In this document: positions 12,069 to 22,711 of the stretch, piece by piece
How the letters are laid out: each line of letters opens with the position of its first letter
How positions within the stretch are numbered: position 1 is the first letter of the stretch
Notes under the pieces: model-generated
Databases searched by the model: none
Seen by the model: only the letters and a program-made list of their open reading frames with translations
Told to the model about the DNA's origin: nothing
Assembly (NCBI GenBank): GCA_027886185.1
Contig: WOAB01000568.1
Coordinates: 4,464,001-4,528,000, forward strand
DNA: 64,000 bases
Reading direction: 5' to 3'
Source: Rheum nobile
Taxonomy: Eukaryota > Streptophyta > Magnoliopsida > Caryophyllales > Polygonaceae
Position numbers and translations under genes: made by a program

Positions 12069-13229
12069 TTGATCGGTACTCAGACGGTGAACACAAGGAA
12101 CGTTATCCGTGCTGGTGCTGGGCCGAGTAATGACCCCAGACCAACTGTAGGAAATGTTGGACAAGACGAGCAGGAGTTTGGTTCCAACAACCATCCTAGA
12201 GGCAATGGTCAAGAGCAGACCAACGCTCCAATGGCATTTGATGCTGCAACATTAGAGGCAATTCGGGGAATGGTCATGCAAACAGTGACTGATATACTGC
12301 AACCGAGTATGCCGCAAGCACAAGGTGTGCAAATTCCCCCACCGGTTCCCATATTTGAGGAGCCAGGAAACTGTGTATTCCAGGAGAATATAGTCAGGAC
12401 TCGAGACAACTATGGTCGTGCTCTGAAGACCATTAATTCCATGAGGCCTGACAGCTATAACGGGAAAGGGGAACCAGTCGGGGTGATCCATTGGTTCTCC
12501 CACATGGAGCGGTTGTTCCGCAACATTGATTGTACTGAAGCTGAGAAAGTACATATAGCCTATCTTCAGTTAAAGGAGGATGCTAGTGAGTGGTGGGAGA
12601 GTACCGGCTTAGCTAATTGCCTTGTTTTGAACTGGGAGATGTTCAAGACAAAGATGACAGACCGTTTCTTCTCTCGTGCTATGAGGGAGGAGAAACACAA
12701 GGAGTTCCTATACCCTAAGACTGATGGATTGAAGGTGACTGAGCTGGCAACCAAATTCAATCATTTGCTACAGTATGCTGGACCTGAGATATCCAGTGAG
12801 GCACAAAAAATCTGGTATTTCCATGAGTGGATGGACCCAGATATTAAGCCACTGATGGTGCGTCACGGATGCTCGACTTTGGAGCAGTACGTGGATGCAG
12901 CCTACAAGTTAGAGGTGACTCTAGAAGAGTCGACCAAGAAGCGTGATAGCCAGAGGCAAGGGGAGAACCAGCCTAAGGGAAGTGGGTTTAAACGTCCTGC
13001 TCCACCATCTGATTTTGCCAAATTTGGCAGAGCAAAAACGAATATGACTCAGGATGGGTCTACACAACGTTTGGGTCAGGGCAATAGCCTGATCCAGTGC
13101 TACAACTATGGTACCTACGGGCACAAGAGTAATGTGTGTCCGAAGGAGAAGAAAACGTGCTATGCTTGTGGAAAGGAAGGACACTTGCAGTTATTTTGTC
13201 CGCAGAGGAGACAGAAAGGGACCGGGTGA
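12069..13229 (+). CDS. gag: Tekay-like gag, 3'-truncated
   Basis: A 386-residue gag. Its N-terminus (MIGTQTVNTR) aligns with IGNQMVNPRSTR of the minus-strand gag, where the start is the Met of MVNPRS; that Met is Thr here, so the start is shifted upstream. The gag core spans about residues 115-260 (SYNGKGEP, HWFSHMERLF, KLEVTLEE). Two CCHC knuckles follow: CYNYGTYGHKSNVC, whose second Cys is Tyr and is probably non-functional, and CYACGKEGHLQLFC, intact. The ORF ends QKGTG at about 13229, where sequence switches to the inverted pol copy, so protease and downstream domains are missing. Structural protein of virus-like particles in the cytoplasm. Confidence 0.85.
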   Translation: MIGTQTVNTRNVIRAGAGPSNDPRPTVGNVGQDEQEFGSNNHPRGNGQEQTNAPMAFDAATLEAIRGMVMQTVTDILQPSMPQAQGVQIPPPVPIFEEPGNCVFQENIVRTRDNYGRALKTINSMRPDSYNGKGEPVGVIHWFSHMERLFRNIDCTEAEKVHIAYLQLKEDASEWWESTGLANCLVLNWEMFKTKMTDRFFSRAMREEKHKEFLYPKTDGLKVTELATKFNHLLQYAGPEISSEAQKIWYFHEWMDPDIKPLMVRHGCSTLEQYVDAAYKLEVTLEESTKKRDSQRQGENQPKGSGFKRPAPPSDFAKFGRAKTNMTQDGSTQRLGQGNSLIQCYNYGTYGHKSNVCPKEKKTCYACGKEGHLQLFCPQRRQKGTG

Positions 13230-13240
13230 GCCGATGGCGG
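13225..13240. other. Tail-to-tail junction between two Tekay-like elements
   Basis: Plus-strand gag ends within a few bases of the point where minus-strand integrase, reading leftwards, loses homology after its YCLALPP segment. The two elements are therefore fused in opposite orientation with no LTR, PPT or chromodomain between them. Confidence 0.75.
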
Positions 13241-16144
13241 CAACGCCAAGCAGTACGCTAGAGATCCCACTCTATCCAGAATCTTGAATGGTCCCACGTA
13301 GCTAGGGTTAAGCTTCCCACGCTTACCAAATCTGAAAACTCCTTTGGATGGCGATACCTTGACAAAAACCTTGTCACCGACCTCGAACTCGACAGTCCTG
13401 TGCTTCCGATATGCGTAGGACTTTTGTCGACTCTGAGCGGTCAATATCCTTTGTCTGATCAAAGCAATGTCTGAAGCCGTCCTTTCGACCAACTCTAGTC
13501 CAAGAAGAATTTTATCGGCATTATCATCCCAACAAATCGGAGATCTGCATCTGCGACCATACAAAGCTTCAAACGGAGCCATCTTGATTGTAGCATGCCA
13601 GCTATTGTTATACGTGAACTCAATCAGACTCAAGTTGTCCTCCCAGCTAGTCGGACGATCGAGCACACAAGCTCTAAGCATATCCTCCAGAGTCTGGATG
13701 GTCCTTTCAGACTGACCATCTGTCTGAGGATGAAAAGCTATATTGAACCTCAACTCGGTTCCCATAGCCTTATGAAGTTCCTTCTAGAATCTTGACATGA
13801 AACGGCCATCTCGGTCTGATACAATGGTCTTAGGAATGCCATGTAAGCGGACAATATCCTTCTGGTAAACTTCTGCTAACTTCTGGGTTTCCCATGTGGT
13901 CTTGATGGCTATGAAATGAGCACTCTTCGTAAGCCTATCCACAATTACCCAGATAGCATCTCTCTGACTTCGAGTCTTGGGTAGCCCAGTGACGAAGTCC
14001 ATGGAAATGTCCTCCCATTTCCATTCTGGTACGGGGAGAGGTAGCATCTCACCACCTGGCCTGCGGTGTTCGATCTTGACCTTCTGGCAAGTTAAGCACT
14101 TTGCCACAAAGTCTGCTACGTCCCACTTCATGTTTGGCCACCAAAACTTCTTCCTGAGATCCTTGTACATCTTGCTAGAGCCAGGATGCACAGAGTAAGC
14201 AGATGAATGAGCTTCTCTCATCACCAACTGACGAAGACCTTCTGTGTCAGGCACACAGATCCGATCCTGAAACCAAAGTGATCCATCATCCTGAACCACA
14301 AAACTGGGAGCTTTCCCATCCATCACTTCACTGCTTAACTTCACTAAGATGATGTCATCGACTTGCTTTTCTTTGATCTGATCCAGCAGTGTAGCCTGAA
14401 TTTCCATCATACTCAGGTACCCTCTACGTTGGTCATATAAGACTTCAATGTCGCATGACTCTTGGTTTAGCTTAGTCTGAGCAGTAAGTAGAGCAACTAC
14501 AGTCTCATGCGTTGTCTTCCGGCTTAGTGCATCAGCAACTACATTAGCCTTGCCCGGATGATACAACAACTCCATGTCGTAGTCCTTGAGCAACTCTAGC
14601 CAGCGGCGTTGTCTCATATTTAGCTCCTTTTGAGTAAATATATACTTGAGACTTTTGTGGTCGGTGAAGACTTGGCATCTTATACCGTAGAGGTAATGCC
14701 TCCAAATCTTCAGTGCAAAGACAACCGCTGCTAGCTCAAGATCATGGGTCGGATAGTTTTCTTCGTAAGTCTTGAGTTGTCTAGATGCGTAAGCAATGAA
14801 TCTGCCCCTTTGCATCAAAACACAACCAAGACCACACTTGGAAGCATCACTATAGACCACATAATCGTTATTCCCTTCTGGGAGTGCTAGCACGGGTGCC
14901 GAGGTCAACCGTCGTTTCAACTCCTGGAAACTGACCTCGCACTTGTCATTCCAGACAAACTTCTTGTGGACCTTGCGGAGTAGATTGGTCATAGGTAGAG
15001 CGATCTTTGAAAATCCTTCTACGAACCTTCTATAATACCCGGCAAGTCCAAGAAAACTGCGCACCTCCTTCACATTCTGGGGCTGTGTCCATTTAGCCAC
15101 CGCTTCAATCTTTTGGGGATCAACCATAACCCCATTTTTATTGATCACGTGGCCTAAGAAAGCCACTTCCTTTATCCAAAATTCACACTTGGACAGTTTA
15201 GCATAAAGCTGATGTTGTTTAAGGATTGACAAGGCAATCCGTAGATGTTCCTCATGGACTTCTCCATCCGGAGAATAGATCAGGATGTCGTCTATGAAGA
15301 CCACCACGAACTTATCCAAGTACTGGTGAAAACATCGGTTTATTAAATCCATAAAGACAGCTGGAGCATTTGTAAGCCCAAAAGGCATCACTACGAACTC
15401 GTAATGACCATATCTGGTCCTAAACGCAGTTCTAGGAATGTCCTGCTCACGAATCCTAAGCTGGTGATATCCAGATCTCAAGTCGATCTTGGAGAAAACC
15501 TTTGCTCCCTGCAATTGGTCCAACAAGTCATCAATCCTAGGCAAAGGATACTTGTTCTTGATCGTCACCTTGTTCAACTCTCGGTAGTCGATACAAAGTC
15601 GGAACGATCCGTCCTTCTTTTTAACGAACAATACCGGAGCACCCCACGGCGATGCACTCGGCCTGACATAACCTTTGTCAAGAAGATCTTCAAGTTGATT
15701 CTTCAATTCTTGCATCTCAGCTGGAGCCATCCGATACGGGGATTTGGAAATCGGCACCGTACCAGGCTCGAGATCAATTGAAAACTCTACGTCACGATTT
15801 GGGGGTAATCCAGGAATTTTTTCCGGAAAGACATCCGAAAACTCCCTAACTACAGGAATATCAAGAACCTCAGGTCCATCCTTCGTAGGCGAATCCAAGT
15901 AACAAAGGTACCCGACACATCCTTGTCGTAGTAGCTTAAACGCAGCCATCGCATTGATCAGATTGCCGTTATCAGCGTCATTTCGACCTTTGAACTTGCA
16001 CACGAACTGGCCCCCGGATGACACCGTCACCGTTCTTGAACTGAAGTCGATCACCGCCTTGTGACGCGTCAGCCAATCCATACCGAGGATAATGTCGTAT
16101 GGAGCCATGGCTATACAGATTAAATCTGCCTCAAATTCCTTACC
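13233..16144 (-). pseudogene. pol: Tekay-like pol: protease end, RT, RNase H, integrase
   Basis: Minus-strand polyprotein. Protease C-terminal part at YDIILGMDWL; RT with the LCIDYRELN block, MPFGLTNAP and catalytic FIDDIL (YxDD equivalent); RNase H with VYSDASKCGLGCVLMQ and the DALSRK end; integrase zinc-binding H-H-C-C region (HSSAYSVHPG to CLTCQK); DDE core with Asp in ISMDFVTGL, Asp in VSDRDGRF and Glu in TDGQSERT; then the GPF motif. It makes cDNA and integrates it. Broken by stops at 16142-16144 and 13784-13786 (each a TAG where TGG is expected). It is cut at about 13233, right after the GPF region, so the chromodomain expected in Tekay is missing. Confidence 0.9.
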
Positions 16145-17671
16145 CTAAATGGTAATCGGAAAGTCGGATAGATGCTTGGTTCCCACCAAACGTTCTCCAT
16201 TAGGAAGATTAACGACAAAAGGGTCACACGAATCGTTGCACACTAAATCTAACTTGCTAACACAGCTATCCGAAATAAAGGAATGCGTAGCACCAGAATC
16301 AGACAGAATGCACACTAAAGTAAAGTGAAGGTATAGAGTACCTTGAGCAATCGGAGCGTTGGGTCCATCTGCCTCACGCATCTCGTACAAGCGTTGGCTC
16401 TGACTTCCAGAAACAGCTGGGGCCTTTCCCCTGTTCTGAGCAGTCGTCTGCACTGAAGGGCTAGGAGTCTCGGCAGGCTTAAACCTAGGTCGGTTGCTCT
16501 GATGAACTGACCCTTGTTGCAACTCTACTCCCTTCTGCTTCCCCTGCTTGTAGAACTTTTGCAGATGACCATCACGTCCACACCCAAAGCATGGCCTATT
16601 CTCCTTCCGACACTCAGTGCTCTTGTGCCCAGCAGTGCCGCAGTTATAACACTGAACTGTACTTCTGGTCTGCCCTGACTGCTGAGTCGATCCCCCTTTC
16701 GTCATCTCCGTCTTAGCTCGGCCGGACTTGGCAAAGTTAGACGGTGGCGCAGGGCGCTTAAAACCACCTCCCTGGTTCTGATTCTGCATCGACTTCTGTC
16801 GGTTGCGCCTCTTGGTCAACTCCTCCAGAGTTACCTCCAGCTTATAGGCACAATCCACATACTGCTCCAAGGTAGAGCATGTGTGGTGCACCATTAATGG
16901 CTTGATATCCGGGTTCATCCACTCGTGGAAGTACCAGATCTTTTGGGCCTCGTTGGTAATCTCGGCAGTGGCATACTGTAGAAGATGGTTGAACTTAGAT
17001 GCCAACTCGGTCACTCTCAGACCATCAGTCTGAGGGTACAAGAACTCTTTATGCTTCTCCTCTCTCATAGCACGAGAGAAAAAGCGATCAACCATCTTGG
17101 TCTTGAACATCGACCAAGTCAACACTGGGCTCTCAGCCAAACCAGTGCTCTCCCACCACTCACTAGCCTCCTCCTTCAGCTAAAGAGAAGCGATATGGAC
17201 CTTCTCGGCCTCCGTACACTCCACGTTCCTAAACAGCCTCTCCATATGGGAGAACCAATGAGTCACTACCACTGGCTCCCCTTTCCCGTTATAGCAATCG
17301 GGCCTCATGGAAGTGATGGTCTTAAGGGCGCGACCATAGCTGTCTCTTGTCCTGACGACAGTCTCCTGAATCACAGGGTTTCTGGGTTCCACAACATCAG
17401 GAACCGCTGTGTGAGTAGGCACTTCTTGTGCTTGAGGCGCACTTGGTCTCAATACATCTGCAATAGCCTGCATCACGATTCCACGAATCGCCTCCACAGC
17501 TGCGGCGTCAAATAGTGTCGGCGCTTGGGTCTGATCCTGACCTTCACGCCTCTGCTAGATGCGAGACTCAGACTCGTGTTCATCCTGAACACCTCTTCCT
17601 GTTGTCCTGGGATTTTGACTAGTCCCAGCACCGGCTCTAGTCGAGTTCCTTGTGCTTCTTGGGTTCACCAT
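16145..17671 (-). pseudogene. gag: Tekay-like gag plus protease active site
   Basis: It starts at the ATG of MVNPRSTR (17671). Gag core HWFSHMERLF to KLEVTLEEL; knuckles CYNCGTAGHKSTEC (intact) and CFGCGRDGHLQKFY, where the last Cys is Tyr. The aspartic-protease motif LSDSGATHSFIS is intact. In-frame TAG codons at about 17555-17557 and 17180-17182 replace expected CAG codons. The frame continues into pol across the 16142 stop, so gag and pol formed a single frame, as usual for Tekay/Del. It is closely related to the plus-strand gag at 12069 but not the same copy. Confidence 0.88.
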
Positions 17672-17961
17672 CTGATTACCGATCCAATTCCAAGCATTCA
17701 ATACATTAATATTATGCAATATACTTATGCAATATATCAACGTAAATAAATCACTCAGAATAGATTAACTTGGCATTTTATAGATGAACCTTCGAATTCT
17801 TACACAAGTTACACATAAGTTTATCATTCGAGCGTTTGGACAACATTGCTCGAAGATATAAGTGTTTCTCAGAGTACTTGCCGCAATACTGAAATATTAC
17901 ACAAAGTACAACTTGGAATACTAAGAAACGAAACAACTGCGATAGGCAACGCCACTCCTCC

Positions 17962-18888
17962 TCAAGGCGTTCCAAAATGTCTCCCATAAGACTGGCTACT
18001 CGTGCATGGTCTCTTCGGGCTAGGCTCACCATCGAGCTCTGGCGATGGGTTTCGCACCCTGCTTGACCCTGAAGCACATAGTCCTAGCTCAGTCATGGTA
18101 AAGTATGGGTCATCCATGACTGGTCCTCCTATTCTAGCCCTCCTCTGAGTATTGGCGGTCAACTCATCCCACTGACTCTGCTGTTCTACAGAGATTACCT
18201 CGCTCTGGCGGAGGATCTCCTGCAGCTCGGATTCCGACCTCCATCTTCTTGGAGTAGGGATAGGCTGAGATTCCCTATCACTTCTCCTAATACCGTACTC
18301 GGTATACAGTGCCTCCCAATCAGCTTCTGACATGGGTGCGTACTCTGGCACTGGTGGCAATTCTGTACCGGGCTCCTGATTCTGCCCTCCAAGGTCCAAC
18401 TCCGGGTCCTCTTCTGGATCATCCTCTATGGGATCCTTATCCTCGGGATCATCCTCGATGGGATCCTCATCCTCGAAATCATCCTCGATGGGATCCTCAT
18501 CCTCAGAATTATCCCCGATCATATCCTCGTCCTCGACAGGATCTTGCTCAAGCATCTCCTCTTCCTCCTCCTCGTACTCGATCTCCTCGGGAATTGGTCC
18601 CAGCAGAAAGTCGTCTTGGTAAACCCCTTGTTCATACCTTGACAACTCATCTTCATGTTCCCATTCCTGTACTCCCTCCACCCTTGGTGGCGGCACAGGT
18701 ACAGCCTCAGGGACCATAGCATCCCTAGCTACAAGGACAACCGACTTGGGGAGAATGTGCTTGACGTCTTCGGGCAGGCTACTCGGGCCTCCAACCTCGA
18801 AACATCGCTGAGGTAACGGAAAATCTAGCCTCGGCTGGTCCGACTTGGCGTCTTCCGACCCCCTACCAATAGAAAAGCAAACACCCAT
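17962..18888 (-). CDS. Extra ORF upstream of gag: acidic, myristoylation-like start
   Basis: An open 308-residue frame lies between PBS and gag. I chose the start MGVCFSIGRGS (18888) rather than the upstream Met at 18936, because MG is shared with the plus-strand relic at 11845. Gly2, Cys4 and Ser6 match an N-myristoylation/palmitoylation signal. The centre (about residues 100-170) is very acidic, with four to five copies of a ten-residue repeat, DEDPIEDDPE-like, encoded by a 30-bp tandem repeat (18420-18540). After it come ADWEALYTEYGIRRSDRES, a Gln-rich stretch, and a basic tail with PSPKRP. I recognise no domain. The frame is intact although gag-pol is broken. It may act as an accessory or membrane-targeting protein (inference), or be a chance long frame made by the repeat. 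Confidence 0.55.
   Translation of the reverse strand: MGVCFSIGRGSEDAKSDQPRLDFPLPQRCFEVGGPSSLPEDVKHILPKSVVLVARDAMVPEAVPVPPPRVEGVQEWEHEDELSRYEQGVYQDDFLLGPIPEEIEYEEEEEEMLEQDPVEDEDMIGDNSEDEDPIEDDFEDEDPIEDDPEDKDPIEDDPEEDPELDLGGQNQEPGTELPPVPEYAPMSEADWEALYTEYGIRRSDRESQPIPTPRRWRSESELQEILRQSEVISVEQQSQWDELTANTQRRARIGGPVMDDPYFTMTELGLCASGSSRVRNPSPELDGEPSPKRPCTSSQSYGRHFGTP
18420..18540 (-). repeat. 30-bp coding tandem repeat
   Basis: About four imperfect copies of a unit around 'gggatcctcatcctcgaaat' (plus strand), encoding an acidic decapeptide in the pre-gag ORF. Divergence between copies is low. Confidence 0.8.
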
Positions 18889-19080
18889 CCTATCGAACAA
18901 TAAGGAAGGAATTAGTCTTTCTAGACATAGAAGCAAGCTTACTACATCAGACTATAAAGAAGACACGACTATGAACAGTGTTTTTAAAATCTTTTCAGAA
19001 TGAAAATTCAGAGCCCTTTTTAAAGCATTTCGAAAACGGAAAAATGGTTTATAAAAATTCCAAACCCGTTTTAAAACCTT

Positions 19081-19094
19081 TGGCTCTGATACCA
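19081..19094 (-). other. Primer-binding site, tRNA-Met-like
   Basis: The minus strand reads TGGTATCAGAGCCA four bases inside the LTR end at 19099. It marks the 5' side of the minus-strand element. Confidence 0.9.
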
Positions 19095-20490
19095 CAACTG
19101 TAACACCCCCAAAACTTAACCCTTTTGGAAAGGTATTACCGCCAGTGACCCCAGTGTTCCTTACCGAGATCACCCAAGGCTTTACCACTTAAATACGATT
19201 TATGAAATGCAATTGATTCACAATGATCAAGCATTAAATTCCAAAACGTAACACTGTCAAGGAAACAAGGGTTACGGGATTACAGCCCAATCCTGAATAG
19301 GTCAATACAGAGTTTAAAACAAATACAGCGGAAGTCTAAGAAAGTATATTACAATCAAAGTTATTGTCCAAGAGATCTCAACCTGATTAAAGAAATAATT
19401 AAAACATTGAAAAACCACCGTTGACTCCATAGTCCTTCTGGTCTTCTGAACTACTTCTTATCTGATGTGCTGAATCGAATGGATGACACCAGCCAACCAT
19501 GCAAGGGAAATATTGGTTGGTTAGTCTAAATGAATAGACTAGCAAGGGAACAAAGCAGAATGGTTCGAAGCAGTTGTATTAGGTTAGACTCCTCGTCCCT
19601 CGAATAATAATCGAGTACGCTTGTCAACCACCATACTCCTACTGGAATAAACAAGAGGTATGCACAAGAGAAGATTCTGGAATAAACAAGAGGTCTTCTT
19701 AGCGACACTATTACCTAGCTGCCCTACTCGCTGAGCGTTCATTAATTATGTACGTCAAGGTAGCACTTATCTGATTATGTTTCAAAAACACACATCACAT
19801 TATAGACTTTTACATGTGTACCCCACCAATGGGACGACACATCTTAGTATACATTTCGTCGAGAGTGATGTACACCGAAAGGTTTGTGACACCAGCTAAG
19901 TGTCCTATCTCTACACACTTGTGAAAGAGACCGATCATGATCTTAGAATAGTACCAGATGGGGATGAGCCACCCCGATACCAGATTATAAAGAAACGATT
20001 GGACAGAGTCCGAGTAACGTTCCTAATTAACAGTGCTAACTAAACAGTTACAACACCATAACAGTTACAGGATAAATCCATATAAAGGCCCGAAAGGCGA
20101 TCACAGATAATAGCGTTGTTCTAACAGATATACAACCTATTATATGATTTTCAAAACAGTTTAACAAAACCGTTTCCAGACAAACAGAATATTCATTCCA
20201 AATTAATTACTCAGATAAACTACTGATAATTAATGTAAATATGGAACAAATGAGCAAGAGCGAACCACCACTTGCCTTACTCCGCAGAATAGTCTAAAGA
20301 CGTCAACTGGATTTCGGGCTCGACACGGTATAGTTCCGACAGCACAACAACCTTCGAGTCGACCCATAAAAGGAACCCTAAGTTAGATCCGACATAAACA
20401 GTATGAATCTAAACACGGCGAAAGAACACGAAAGGAAAGACGCCACGACGACAACCAACCAAGCCAAAGCCACGAAGGCATTCTGGGCAC

Positions 20491-21060
20491 TGGCGGCGGT
20501 CGCCGTTGTTGGCGGCGGTCGCCGCATTCATCACGGCGGTCGCCGTGAAGAACACGGTCGACAGAGACGAGAGAAATCTCACCAAAACAAAGCGCGTTTC
20601 GACCCCTTTCAGCCTGGCTTGGTTTCTGACCTTCAAAGGCAACCACAAGGCTTCAAAAGAGTTGCTGGACACACCACCAACAACACCGACGAAAGCTTTG
20701 AAATTTCCGGCGAAGGCACAACTCCAGCGAGAGGCAAATTTGGCAGAGGTTTGGTGCTTGGGATGGCTCAAATCACTCCCCCAACACCCCCTTTTATAGC
20801 CAAAGCGTCTGGAGTTCAAAAACGAAGGGCCTAGAGCTAGTTCGGCGCTCGCCAGAAATAACGCCGGCGACCAACGGGCAACGACTGCTGGGCAACAATG
20901 ACGGCACTTACGGCGGGCGCCGTAAATTACGGCGGTCGCCGCGGCCTGACATACCAGCTGGCTCTTCGAGCATTGGGACGGCGGGCGCCGTGACTTTACG
21001 GCGGTCGCCGTGCTTGGGTCTCACTACGGCGGTCGCCGCGACTTTACGGCAGTCGCCGTG
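20491..21060. repeat. Dispersed perfect inverted repeats ACGGCG-GT-CGCCGT
   Basis: At least seven copies in the T2 LTR. Perfect examples are CACGGCGGTCGCCGTG (20532-20547; 7-bp arms, GT loop) and TTACGGCGGGCGCCGTAA (20908-20925; 8-bp arms, GG loop). Further copies lie near 20491, 20511, 20927, 20978, 20997 and 21025. They are not tandem, and the spacing is irregular. Confidence 0.9.
20789..20801 (-). promoter_or_regulatory. Putative LTR TATA box (T2)
   Basis: The minus strand reads GGCTATAAAAGGG about 515 bases into the LTR. The same core (GGCTATAAAAGGAGG) recurs in the T3 LTRs at 32413-32424 and, with a changed flank, at 54614-54624. Confidence 0.55.
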
Positions 21061-21310
21061 ACACCTTTTTCCCGCCCGTTCAGCTTTGAACGAACATGAC
21101 ATTAAGCCGGGATAAAAATTATCGTACGCGAACGACAATTAAAATCCAAGGCATGTTATCTGTATATTATTTCACTGAGAAAAATATTATAGATACAGAG
21201 CACATTACAGAATGTCTCAAACTCTCTGTATTAAATCCGACGTACACAACGGGTACTCGGGAAAATTCCATAATTCCCCAAAATAACCTTACAAAAAATA
21301 CGGGGTATCA

Positions 21311-21497
21311 GCACAATTGGTGGCAAGAGAGCGCAAGGCTTCTTGTCAAAGCGTGAGGTCTCGAGTTCGAGACTCACGAACAACATCCCAGTCATGGGGA
21401 TTTGGTTGGGGTACATGGGCTACGGCCCATGGATAGAGAAATGGCTGGCCCAATAAGGTCAGAGCCCCTCTCATTCAAAGTGTACTTTTTTTGTAAC
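21311..21497 (+). mobile_element. SINE, tRNA-derived head
   Basis: The head carries an A-box-like ATTGGTGGCAAGAGAGCG and the B box GAGTTCGAGACTC (about 21363-21375). The body includes TGGTTGGGGTACATGGGC and GGCTACGGCCCATGG, and a T-rich tail ends at about 21497. Such elements are transcribed by RNA polymerase III and moved by LINE machinery. It lies directly against the T2 LTR end and against a second SINE in the opposite orientation. Confidence 0.65.
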
Positions 21498-21712
21498 ATC
21501 TCAGGCCAAGCTACCCCAGCCACCAAGCCGCCCAGCCACCCAACGGTGTCGGAGCCGGTACTGGTGCCGCCTGGTTGTCCAAGGGCATGTAGCCCACACA
21601 CCCAACCCTTCCCCCATTTAAATGGGTAGGTTGTTGCCCACGGGGATCGAACCCGATACCTTTAGATACAAGGGCAATGCCTTACCACTTGTATCACCAA
21701 TTGCGCTGCATA
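21498..21712 (-). mobile_element. SINE, tRNA-derived head, tail-to-tail with the previous one
   Basis: Read on minus from 21712: CAGCGCAATTGGTGATACAAG, A-box-like AGTGGTAAGGC, B box GGTTCGATCCCC (about 21640-21651), body with GGTTGGGTGTGTGGGC, GGCGGCACC and GTTGGGTGGCTGG, and tail GGCCTGAGATGTTACAAAAAAA. The tail matches the end of the element at 1001-1252. This is an Au-like SINE by general structure; the family name is not certain. Confidence 0.7.
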
Positions 21713-22711
21713 AGATAAAGTGCCCGAGTGCACATAATTAATATACCTTTGGCGAGTAGTGCAGCTAAGTAAATAGTGCAGCTAGGAAAGCTCGTCTCGA
21801 CTGTTGATCAGAGTACGTTCTCTTTCCAATCTGGATTCGCTGTAAGTGATGAGGTTGGTCGTGAACCGAAACATCTTAGTCAGTTTTTAAATCGTTATGT
21901 GGTTCTGTAAGATCCAGACTTGAATGTAGTACGTTCTCCTTCCGATCTGGATTCGTTGTAAGCGGTAAGGTTGGTTGTGAGCCGAAGCATCTCAGTCAGC
22001 TTTTAATCGCTGTTGTTTGATTCTGTAAACATTCCAGATTTGTCATATTTCCTTAAAGACTCATTTCTTTTGGAGTCTCTTTTGGAGTCGATTTCTGTGA
22101 AGATTAAGTCTTCCAGAATCTTCTCTTGTGCATACCTCTTGTTGTTATTCCGTGAAAGTGTCGGGTTATGTATCGTCCCTTCGGTTATTATTCGAGGGAC
22201 AATGATAGTAAACGGTTACGATCACTCGAACCACTCTGCTTTTTACCCTTGCTAGTCTATTCAAGTAGACTAACCCACGAACATTGTTCTCCGCATGTGG
22301 GCTGGTGTCATCCGTTCGATTCGGCACATCAGATAGAGCGAAGATATGAGGAGACTAGATTGACTATGAAGACGACGGTTGTTTTTGGATGTTTTAATAA
22401 TTGCTTTTAATCAGGTTGAGATCCTTGGGCAGGTGATCATTATGATCACAACCATTTTTGTAATATCTTTTATAAGTCTTCCGCTATACTTTGTTTAAAC
22501 TCTGTGTTTGGCCTATTCGGGATTGGGATGTAATCCCGTAACTCATGTTTCATTTGATTGATGTTTTAATTTGGATACTTTGATCATTATGTATCATTGT
22601 ATGCCTTAAATTGTATTTAAACCGGTAAAGCCTTGGGTGATCTTGGTAAGGAACACTGGGGTCACTGGCGGTAATACCTTTCCAAATGGGTTAAGATTTG
22701 GGGGTGTTACA
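21713..22711 (+). mobile_element. 3' LTR fragment of the outer T1 element
   Basis: Near-identical to 10617-11633 of the 5' LTR, ending GGTGTTACA and followed by the duplicated target ACCTA. The first about 1.86 kb of this LTR are missing. A short open frame (MFDSVNIPDLS...) occurs in both copies, but it lies within LTR and I do not call it a gene. Confidence 0.88.

Larger units (their letters stand above)
19099..21310 (-). mobile_element. 5' LTR of the minus-strand Tekay-like element (T2)
   Basis: A 2212-bp LTR. On minus it starts TGATACCCCG at 21310 and ends GGGTGTTACA at 19099, followed by the PBS. It is similar to T1 at the ends but diverged within. It contains two clusters of perfect inverted repeats built on ACGGCG-GT-CGCCGT: one at about 20908-21060 and one at about 20491-20547, on either side of the TATA-like GGCTATAAAAGG (20789-20801). 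The matching 3' LTR is absent. Confidence 0.8.
8753..22711 (+). mobile_element. Compound Tekay-like LTR retrotransposon insertion
   Basis: The unit begins TGTAATATCC at 8753, ends GGTGTTACA at 22711, and is flanked by ACCTA at 8748-8752 and 22712-22716. The outer element is plus-stranded: full 5' LTR, PBS and gag, and at the far end a 3' LTR fragment (21713-22711). Its middle and the first ~1.86 kb of its 3' LTR are replaced by a minus-strand element lacking its 3' end (about 13232-21310) and by two SINEs (21311-21712). The outer target duplication implies that the outer element inserted first and was later invaded and deleted. Confidence 0.8.

Noticed and set aside
18309..18719. Pro-rich plus-strand frame opposite the acidic ORF
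   Set aside because: It is the antisense reading of the 30-bp repeat; the minus frame has the better start and length.
20403..20834. Paired plus and minus frames in the T2 LTR
   Set aside because: They fall on the GC inverted repeats in the LTR and have no recognisable motif.
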